NCBI RefSeq assembly: GCF_947179165.1
Contig: NC_077239.1
Coordinates: forward strand, 2,046,001 to 2,110,000
From: Solanum dulcamara
Lineage: Eukaryota > Streptophyta > Magnoliopsida > Solanales > Solanaceae
Direction: 5' to 3'
Length of the DNA: 64,000 bases
Positions within the stretch are counted from its first letter, which is position 1. Every line of letters starts with the position of its first letter. This document shows, one piece after another, positions 33,650 through 48,300 of this stretch. A model generated the notes under the pieces. That model ran no database searches. It was not told the origin of the DNA and saw only the letters and a list, made by a program, of their open reading frames with translations. The translations under genes and the position numbers were made by a program.

Positions 33650-34290
33650 GGTAAATACTGTGTGTCTAGCCCTGATATAGTATGATATGGATAAATACTT
33701 ATCTGCACTAAGTTTTTACGCCAAATTGAATTATTAATCTTAAAATATCAACAAATCAAAGTAAAAATGCATTCACTTAATTGTAAGTATAAAAAAGTGT
33801 ATATGCAAGACATATGTTTTACATTAATTTGATGTAAACATATATATATATATATATAAAAAAAAATCCATATGATGCTCGCAATAACACAGTTTTTTAT
33901 AGTAAATACTTATTTGAGGTTTTATATCAAATCATGTAAATTTGCGTAAATTTGCTATAGTATTTTAATATGATAAACTGCATATTAATTAATTAGGATT
34001 AAGCGTTAAAGTGTATATATAAATAATGCCATGCATTTATTAATTTAGTGTAATACAATATGAAAAAGTTTTTTCCATATGATAATCATGCGAGTTGTAA
34101 CACGAATTTTTACACGATAAATACTTACCTTAACTGGGCTTCATAATAAATCATGTAAACTTACGTACTATGGTGATTTAAATATTAATTAATCATGATT
34201 AATTGCTAAAAGTTTATATGCAAATACTTGTTATATGTTTATTAATTTGATGTAAATATCAAGTAAGCCTATATCTATATGGATCATTTG
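33650..34290. repeat. Degenerate tandem repeat, about 210-bp unit, about 3 copies
   Basis: Recurring blocks: TAAATACTTA, ATCATGTAAAYTTRCGTA, ATTAATTAATYAGGATTAA and CATATGAT(G/A)-TC-GCRA. Copies are noticeably diverged, so boundaries are approximate. Confidence 0.55.
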
Positions 34291-35802
34291 ATTGATGAAA
34301 TAAAAATAATACTTTTGAGATTAGATGCGAAATTATTTTATTTTTCTTTTGATTGAATTATATTTATGCTTATACTAATCTCTCTCTCTCTATATATTGT
34401 TTTGACCTTTCTAGTTGTCATGTCAGCCATTTATGAATGATTTGTTAGTTAGTCACCTTAACAATTATAACCTTCACACTTTGATCATAGCTTTTCCCTT
34501 TATTTTTTAATTCTTTTATGACATTATTTCGATACTTGTTAATTCGATTAATTTAAACGTATATTATATCATTAAAAAAAATAGCATCGAATGAGTGAAT
34601 TCTAACGGTCTATGCTTCGATGGGATTGGATTCAATCCATCCTTAGGTCCTAAAGTAGAGACAAATCTATAATATAACATGCGAGTTTATAAAAAATAAT
34701 AACTTGTGTTTACACATTAAAAATCTACTAATTATTTATAAATATTTAACTATAAATTCAGTTATTATTATATATTAATTCTAGATCATAGTTAGAGCCC
34801 ATAAACTTTAAATTTGGATTTTGCTTCTACATTGGAGGAGCATATGTTGAGGGTTACTTCACACATATTCAACCTTTACATTAATTTACTTTTAACTTCA
34901 GACATTACCAAAAATAATGAATATTTTTCACAATGTTCAAAACTTGATATTTTATTTTAATTTTTTGCAAAAGTGGATTCGAGGTTTTTTTAAATGAAAA
35001 TGGTTCAATATATTATTTTAGTTTTAATATTTAATTGGTTAATATTTGACCAAGATCCCTTTCACATTTTCTCTCCCAAAATTAAAAGAAAAAAATATAT
35101 ACTTTTCACACTTGACTATTTCCTTTTCTGGTACAATTGTTTTGTCTCAGCAATGACGTCAATGATTGTGACTTTTCTAATTTTTTTTTTTTAAAATAAG
35201 TAAAAGACAAGTGTCAAACCTCATTGAATTGAAAATAAATCCCAAAAAGCCATTAACCGAAAAAAAAGAAGAAGAGCACTTCTCATAAATTACATTCCCA
35301 CTTAAAGACAAAAAATAAATAAAATAGTTCCCACTTGTCTACTTTATCAATTTTTAAAAATTATCAAAAATAATTTTTCTATCTCATAAAAATGAGCATA
35401 AAATTCGTGTACATCTTATTATTCTTAAACTTTATCTATAAAATTACTCCAATTTTATTATTTGGATAGACTTTAATCATATTGTTCTCGAACAATAATA
35501 ATTAGAAATTTGAGCAAAAGCTAGATAAGAACCAAACTTTATTTTAATTCATGATTATCACATTATATTCGAAAAAATATTCCCTCTATTTCAGAGTATG
35601 CTCATTAATATCTTGTATTTATTTATATTAAAATTATTCTTTAATTATACGTTATGAATTAATTAGTATTATTATTATAATATAAATTACCTTTTCTTAT
35701 CCAAAAATATTACTAATAACCATATTTCCAATTTGACTTGATCTTCTTTCCAAACTGTCGTGGCAACGGCACAGTCAGCAAATCAAACGGCTAATAATAT
35801 GC

Positions 35803-35894
35803 CACGTGTACGTTCGTTATTGACGACCTTCCTCGTCTCATCATCTTTAATTTTTTTCCATTTTAACCAATCACAAATTGTATCCATTATAAAT
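35803..35894 (+). promoter_or_regulatory. MDHAR core promoter: G-box, CCAAT box, TATA box
   Basis: CACGTG in GCCACGTGTAC at 35803-35808, CCAAT at 35867-35871 and TATAAAT at 35888-35894, the last 77 bp before the ATG. Spacing is normal for a plant pol II promoter. A G-box would fit light or stress control of ascorbate recycling, which is inference. Confidence 0.6.
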
Positions 35895-35970
35895 ATCAGT
35901 CCACATTCATCATTTCTCTTCATATTTTTCTTCACAAAAAGCTAACTATTTTTACTGTGAAAGTTCATCA

Positions 35971-40847
<4,877 letters not shown>

Positions 40848-41507
40848 TTTTTATACCTATATTGGATTAAAAACAGCTCTTTGAAGTTTCTACCGTATTT
40901 ACCTTGTAATCGTTTGACATTTTTCGTGGCTGGTTAATTGGTTAAAAATGTGATGTTTCTTCATCTGAGTTTAGTTGCAGAAGATCACCCTGTAAGGCAT
41001 ATATATACATACCTTAAAGTGTGACATCTCTGTAAATAATGGAATGTTAGAAGCAATGGTTTGTGAACTCATCTCCAGAAAATATGAGCATCTATTTACT
41101 TGATTTTGTTGTGCTTATACTACTTTTACGTGGCACTTTTTCCTCATTAGCCGGTTAAAAAATAGACACCTTTCAATATTAAAATTCACATTTCACCCTT
41201 AGTGCCTAATGACTTACTTTTATAGACACAAAAACGACATGTATTTACAATATCCTAAAGGTTAATGCGAAACTATTGTTTACTTATACATTGTCCTAAT
41301 TTTATTTAGGCAAGAAAATTTGGTTGTATCTCAACATGAAGTTGAAGTTACGACAGCCACAATCTGCGTAGATTACCTTAACAACAGAGTCCTGGCAATA
41401 ATATAGTCTTGGGTTATCCTCACCAGCAACAATCAAACCAACGAACCAACATCCTCAGTCTAATGTTGCTTCTCCTCTGCCAATATGTTGGGCAGCATTT
41501 CAGAGTT
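40848..41507. other. Convergent 3' flanks of MDHAR and APO4
   Basis: The stop codons of the two convergent genes are 660 bp apart. The stretch holds the MDHAR 3'UTR at the left and the APO4-like 3'UTR at the right. No transposon seen. Confidence 0.6.
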
Positions 41508-43659
41508 TTATACAACTAACTTTTCTTCATCGAGTGCAGGAACTACAACATCTTCCCTCATCATGTGATAGTAATCATCACCTACCTGTGCTCCAGCTTG
41601 ACTAAACAGTTCAACGACTGCAGGTAACTTTCCGTAATACCTCTTCAAAGAATCTACCAAAAGGTCACCAGCATGCGGGTTTTGGACATGCCAAACATAT
41701 ACAGTGGAGAGAAAATCATCTATTGTTGCCGCTTGCCAAGCATGCTGTCCATCCCTCATCTGGTGCTTGAAGGCTTGACATTGCCTAACCCTATGACCCT
41801 TTGGCCCAACTTGCAACTCAGGACAATATCCACATGTTTGAACACCATATGTTTGCATGAGCTGTATGGCTCCAGTACGCATAATCTCCCAAGCTTCCAT
41901 TCCTCGCATGGCGAATCCTGCATAAGTGATAAATAAGTAGTGGAAAGTCAAACTAGAAGGTTGGTCATACAATAAGAAATAATTCTTTTACATACTTTGA
42001 AGCCTATGTTGCTCGGACTCTTCAAAAATGTTGACGGACGACAGGTGATTGTCGGATACTCCAAAAGTAATGCATTTTGGAGAATCCAACACAGGTGTGG
42101 CAACAATTTTGGAAACTCCAAGCAACATAACTTGACGCTCATGAGAGGAAATTACTTGGGATGTATTTCAATAGGAAAATCCACATTGAAAGATGACAAC
42201 AATTATAAGAGAAAACATTGTAGTAACATAAAGGTATACCTTTTATGTCATCATAGGGTAAATTTAAATAATTTCCATCTCCAATGGGCTTTTTACTAGT
42301 TTCCCTAGACCTAAAAGTTTCTATGTCCTTCCCGGAAAAATCATCCTTGGGAAATCTCTTCTCAAAATCTATGAGTTTTCCAGCAACCTGGTAAATGGGG
42401 AACTTCCTTCTTCGGGTTGGGTAGTCAGGTAAGTCCACACCAGCTTGAATGCACAATTCCACAAGGGCTGGGATGCGATCAACTTCAAGTCGCTCATTGT
42501 GTGAAACAGCTCTTCCTAACCTGTCATAGAGATGAAAAGATTGTACAACAGGTAATACATGATCTACGCCCCCTTTTTGCCATGTATGCTCTATGTTCTT
42601 CTGACTGCCGCTAGCATTGCAAGTTCGGATCTTATGTGGTGGATGACCAACATGAACTTCGGTACAGAAGCTGCACAAAAGGACAGAGATCACAACATAG
42701 GCCTGCTTGCTTGACAATTTTAACAGTTGAATTTCATATTGAGTTGCCAGATAATCTTCCATCAATTAAGTAGGCCTCAACTCCAAATCAGCAGGAGTCA
42801 GCTATATGAATCTTCTAAGTAGGCCTGCTTTCTCGAAAGTTTCACACCCCAATTATTAGTTGTTCCCTTTTCCTACCTGAACTATGGCGATCCATGTATT
42901 AAAACACACCTAGTTGAGTATATGATGATAATTCAAGTAGGAAAAAGGAACAACTAATAGTTGGCTTAGTCAGCTTCGAGGTGTGTTTTAATATACAGAT
43001 TGTGATAGCTCAAATAGGCAAGGGAACACAGTGATAGTTTAGGTAGGAAAATGAAACAAATAATAATTGGAGTGTGAAACTAGCAAAAAAGTATTTTTGA
43101 CCATTTACTCTTTTACATATGACCAGTTGCAACAAAGTTTGCCTAAATGCAAGATTTCTATGTTGTTCAACTCCTCAAAATGTTGATGGGTGCATGTCGT
43201 ACTCTCCAATAAGTAGTGTATTTTTCAAAGATCCGAAACCAGTACGAAAACAATTTTGAAGAGTCCGAGCAACATTTGGATGAAAAATGAATGTTACCTG
43301 CAAAAATAAATAGGAATTTCCTCCGAAATCCTCGAAACACAAGCTAATAATTGAGCTCTGGAAGCTAAGACCTGATGAGCAACAGGTATTAGCTTTTCAA
43401 CTAATAGCCCATTTTCAGGTGGCCGCAGCGCAACTTCACGTACCACCCTTCTCTCTTGCTTATCCAGTCTTGCTTTCCGCTTAAGCTCGTTAATACTCGT
43501 CACCCATGGCTTTTTTTCAGCCTTTTTCAGCTTTCTTGGTAGCACTTCCATGGCTGATGCAGTTGAATACAATGGACCAACATTTCCCACCTCCTTCACA
43601 GTGGATATTATCACATTTCCACGAAGATTTAAGATTGACGTAACTCGCCTATGAAACAT
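41508..43659 (-). CDS. APO4: APO protein 4-like, mitochondrial RNA-binding splicing factor
   Basis: Three exons on the minus strand, 43659-43298, 42670-42240 and 41917-41508, give 400 residues with matching phases (TGC AG|C and G|GA). APO proteins are plant-specific, with two Cys/His motifs, and bind organelle group II intron RNA. Motif 1 spans the first junction (FCSFCTEVHVGHPPHKIRTC, about 119-139). Motif 2 is CGYC...GPKGHRVRQC (Cys293, 296 and 311) followed by HQMRDGQHAW. The Arg-rich, acid-poor N-terminus (MFHRRVTSILNLRGN) fits a mitochondrial presequence. APO4 rather than plastid APO1 is chosen from the overall sequence as remembered. Introns 1 and 2 carry foldback MITEs. Confidence 0.93.
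42004..42130. mobile_element. Foldback MITE, TATGTTGCTCGGACTC family, copy A
   Basis: Left end CTATGTTGCTCGGACTCTTC, right end (reverse complement) GTTATGTTGCTTGGAGTTTC, about 127 bp. It has the GGATACTCCAAAAGTAATGCATTTTGGAGAATCC-like central palindrome. Lies in APO4 intron 2. The family is common in Solanaceae genomes from memory. Confidence 0.8.
42838..43081. mobile_element. Foldback MITE, GTTTCACACCCCAATTATTA family, copy 1
   Basis: Left AGTTTCACACCCCAATTATTAG and right (reverse complement) AGTTTCACACTCCAATTATT form about 22-bp inverted ends. The interior has CACACCTAGTTGAG with its inverted partner and AATAGTTGG...GGTGTGTTTTAATA. It lies in APO4 intron 1. A related copy is at 53426-53655. 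Confidence 0.7.
43158..43276. mobile_element. Foldback MITE, TATGTTGCTCGGACTC family, copy B
   Basis: Left CTATGTTGTTCAACTCCTC, right GAAGAGTCCGAGCAACAT, with a central palindrome around AAGTAGTGTATTTTTCAAAG. The right arm is conserved and the left is diverged. It ends about 20 bp inside intron 1 from the APO4 exon 1 donor. Confidence 0.78.
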
Positions 43660-43823
43660 TCTAAGAAGCTACAGATGTAAAATACTGAAAGTTCTCTCAA
43701 AGTTTTATTTTGAAATTCATCAGCTAGGCATTATAACAAACAGTTGGTGTGCAGAAGGGTTTTGCAGACAATCATTATCAAAATAAGAGGGGCTTTGCAG
43801 TTTAACGACAAATATATACAAGA

Positions 43824-43855
<32 letters not shown>

Positions 43856-44156
43856 GGACAGCCCGTGCACTAATCAAGATTTACTAATGGCTTGAACACG
43901 TAACGTTCTGATAAAGGATAACACTAGGACAACTTTACTAAAACACTATATAAATATTTGATAAACTAAGATATTCTAAAAGTAACTAAAATAGATAAGA
44001 GGGAAGATTAGTTTAAGGGTTAAAAATACTTTTAAATTATTTGAAATGAATAAAAATATCTTCTATTTATAGTTTGATCTAAAAATATCCTGATCATTGA
44101 TACGTTGGTGCAGAAATGTCCTTATTGTTATTTAATGGATCACAAATGTCATTTTT

Positions 44157-44195
<39 letters not shown>

Positions 44196-45377
44196 TTTGA
44201 ACATATGTTTTTCCTAATAATATTTTTTTTATTAGCAAATGTTAAATCTATACCAATTAGAAAAGGATTAAAAAATTTAAAATATTTTTTATTTTATTAT
44301 AACTATTTTTTATAGTTATTTGAATAAAAATTAATGGTGAATTTAGTATAATCTTATATAATTAATGATGAATTTAGTATGATCGTTATTTGACCTTTTT
44401 TCCTAGATAAAATAAATTTTGGAGAGTAATTGATTATTTCTCATTCTAGTCGAATTAAAAAAATAGTAGATTCATTTGCCAAGTCACCATTCACCTTACC
44501 TTCCCCTACTATTTTAATGTATTTAATTTAAGATCACTATAATATTATTTTTAGTTTTTTTAAAATCAAATTTCTTAAGTGATTTTATTTTTACACGTGA
44601 AAAATTGAAAAAAAACACAAGAATTTTGAAAGATTTTTTTTCTTTCTATTTGAATTATAAAGGGATACATTGAATCACAACTATATATACTCACTCTTCA
44701 CATAAAATTGGTGAAGACTTAGGGATGATTAAATTAGCTCATGAAAATACAATTCGCATAATTCATTGAAGTTTGGTCATATTATTAACCTATCTATTTG
44801 TCAATTCAGCTCATTTCAATTTATGAAAATATATACCCCAAATTAACTAATGACAAATCATATCAAAATATTTTTAAAATGATATTCTTTTTACTTGATA
44901 TGTTATATGTTGTCATAATAAATAAATAAAAAAAGGTATTATTAGGTATTAAAAATTACTAAAAAATATAAATAAAATAATCAAAATTTAATAAGAATTG
45001 AACGAGTTGCACATTTTAGCCCATTTAAATTCAAATAACTTTTGAATGGGTCAATAAATCACTCATTTATTAACTTACCCCAATTTAACATGTCCATTTG
45101 AAGTAGAGGTGGACTAAAATGAAAATAAAAAAAAAAGAAATTACAACTTGGTTGAAATCTGTAGTTAACTGAACTTTTATTTTAAAAACTATAGGGGTCT
45201 AACTGTCAGTTCATAAACTAACTAACTAACTTAACAGGCCTATTTAACTAACATATAAGTACAGAGTATTCATCTCTCAGCTCACTGTAAAAGTCCCCTC
45301 AAAGATCACCAAAATCTGATCAAATTTTCCCAATTTATTGAGCAGCACAGTCGCTTCGCCGCCACAATTCCGCCGCG
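43660..45377. other. Divergent intergenic region between APO4 and the CIA1-like gene
   Basis: AT-rich, with (TA)n runs at 43824-43850 and 44160-44187, the latter joined to a T-run. The promoters of both divergent genes must lie here. A plausible start region for the CIA1-like gene is at about 45260-45320. No further gene. Confidence 0.6.
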
Positions 45378-48300
45378 ATGAAGAATTTCAACGACGACGA
45401 TTTTAAACTTACAGAGTTTCAAAGGTTCGAAGGTCACACCGGTAAGGTTTTGGGTGTTGTTTGGAAGGTGGGTACCGTAAATTGGGGTTCTCCAGCAGTA
45501 ATCGCATTCTGGAGTGATGATAAAACCATACGAATCTGGGAACAGAATTTCTCCGGGTTTTTCGTGTGTAAGGTTTGATTTCTTTTTTCATTTTCTCAAC
45601 TTTAAAAGTATGAGTTACTTTTATTAGGAGTTATCATTTGGATTAGTTGATCGTAAATAACTGATAAGGTTTTAAGTGTTGAAAAACATTTTCAAGTGCT
45701 GAAACTGATGTTATAAATAAATGTTTGGAATAGAAGTGTTGAAACTATTAAAAAAATAGTTGTGGTAAAAAAAATGTTGATAAATTGTTCTTTTATTAGA
45801 ATGAGGGGCGGAGCTAGTAAGGGCAGTGGCGGACCCAAGATTTTTAATAAGGGGGTTCAAAATCTGAAAAAGTAGACACACGAATTAGCCGAAGGGGGTT
45901 CGACATCTACTATTTATACATAAAAAAATATTTTAACCATGTATAAATAGTATAATTTTTCGCCGAAGGGGGTTCGGATGAACCCCCTAATTACATGCTA
46001 GATCCGCCCCTGAGTAAGGGTAGGGGTTTATCCGAACTCCTTAGGCGGAAAATTACATTGCTAATATATGGGTAAAATTATTTTTTATGTGTATATAATG
46101 GATGTTGAACCTTTTAGTAAAAATTCTGACTCTATCACTAATTAGAATGACTAAAATTCCCTTATTTTTCGTTAAAGTGGGTTAGAGTCTCGCATTGGTT
46201 GGAGAATAGTATGTAATATGCTTATATGATCTTGGAAAATCCTATGATGAGCCAACTTTTGAGATTGAGTTAGGTGTTAGGTTCATTTAACATTATATTA
46301 GAGCCCGGTTCGTTCATGTTTGGCTCCCGATCTGCACTACAATTGGACCTGGGCGTGAAGAGGGGTGTTAAAATGGGTTAGTGTACCTAGTTGGAAAATG
46401 GGCTGCTGATATGCTTCTATTGACTTGGGTAATCATCTCCTCGTGAGCTAGCTTTTGGAGTTGAGTTAGACTCAAGTTCCATTTAACAATTTTCTAGCAA
46501 AAACTTATAAATTTAGAGGGTGTCTGTTTAAGCTTATAAGCTGGTCAAATTAACTTATACGCACTTTTTAGCTTATCTACGCGTTTGGTAAATCCCATTT
46601 CCTTATAAGAATTGTTTCCTCTATGTTCCTTCTTTATTCCTTCTCTAATCTCTAGCACTCTTTCCATGCTCAAGAAAACAAAGTGATTTTCATTCTCTAG
46701 CTAGAATGACTATTTGAACCTATACATAAAAAGAGTTGTAATAACTCTTAGAAGGAAATTTTGCACGCTGTTTTGGAGGTATCATGTTCTGTTAGATCAT
46801 GTGCCTGGTCACCGGGAGGATGCAAATTGTTGGCAGCAGCTTGCTCTGATGCCAGCACTGCCATTTGGAAAGATGTCGGTGTTCATTCCTATGAGAGTAT
46901 CTACACTTTTAAGGTACAATGACTTTGTGAGACTATCTGAGAAATTAACTCTCTATAAATATTGCACATATAGACTTCAAAGATATATCAGCACTCAGCA
47001 GAAAAAGGGAATTTGTTACTACAGAGTTGTTTTGATTTGGCTTGCAATTTATTCTTGATCCTAATTTGGATGGACTTGTATATTTAGGATATTTTTTTCA
47101 TTTTCTTTAATGAGTTATAAACCTACTGAAATTCTATCTGCTTTCTTATTTTCATTATGTGGATAATGTCCAGGGTCATCAGAATGAAGTGAGAAGTGTG
47201 TATCTTAAATAGGATAGTTATTGCAGTCACTACTAAACAGATTTTACATTGAATTCTCTAACTTGCAGTGATGACCTTACCATGGAGATATGGAGTTGTG
47301 AGACGGAGAGAACTGTGGAGATTTGGTAAGCCCGGTCTTATCCTCACTTTCATAAGCATAATGTAATCCTATATAGTTGATTCATGCAATCCTATGGGAG
47401 AGTGTCCCTCATTGATTGTGAAGAGCTTTTTTTCCCGCTTTATTAACAATTACCTTTCTATGGGCTAGTAAAGAGTAAGAAAGCAGAGTGTCCACACGCG
47501 CACATGAGAACTGGGCCGCAAGGCAAAATGGTTAATCCCCCCCCCCCCCCCCTCCCACCCCCACCTGGGGCATAAGGCCTAATCCAAGTCACATTTTGAA
47601 TCCTGGGGAATTTTCTGTTCTCCATAATTATTCTATTAAGTTAGCACACGGAAGTGTTTGCAACCACCTGTATAACGGGGAGCAGAATGCTTTAAGAAGC
47701 CATCCCTGTTTATCCTTGGTCAATGTAAGCATCCAGATGCCTCCAAGCAAGCAAAGATTTTTTTAGGGTAATCGTCGTGTGTCCAACCCATGCTCCGTGA
47801 CAACTATGGTGGTGCCACGAAATCTTCTAGTATATGAAAGAGTGAAAAGGTGCTTTTGTTGTTGTGGAATAAGAAGCCTTTATATCTTAATGCACATAAA
47901 AAAAAATCAAAAGAAAGGAAGGTGTAAGTCTTTTGAACATCATTTTGATGCATTCAGATGGACAATTATTTTTGTTCACTTAAGAGACCGCATTTATTGC
48001 TTTGTTTATTTTTTTCATTCCTCAGGCAAAGAGTGGTCTTCATTCATTTGGTAAACTATGTTTGGTATAATTGTTCTCAGCAATTACTATGTTTTCCGAG
48101 AAGAGGGTCAATTGGAAACAACCTCTCTATCTTTTGGGTAGGGGTAAGGTCTGCATACACTCTATTCTCTCGAGACTCCACTTTGTAGGACTACAATGGG
48201 TATGTTGTTATAATTACTATGTTTTCCAATTCCTGATTTGCTACCATCTCCTTTTTGTGCTTATTAGGTCACATGCTTGCACTCTATCTGGATATCATGA

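Larger units (their letters stand above)
30497..35700. other. Intergenic repeats upstream of MDHAR, no gene seen
   Basis: Besides the SINE at 31144-31328, it holds several local duplications. A 3x ~79-bp array lies at 31654-31880. A 2x ~158-bp duplication sits around 33055-33290 (ATTTTGGTGTCAC marker). A 2x ~60-bp duplication lies at 33408-33505 (GTTTGGGCTAAG...AAGCCCAACCTCT). A degenerate roughly 210-bp tandem repeat runs through about 33650-34290 (marker TAAATACTTA). No open frame has plant-protein character. Confidence 0.55.
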
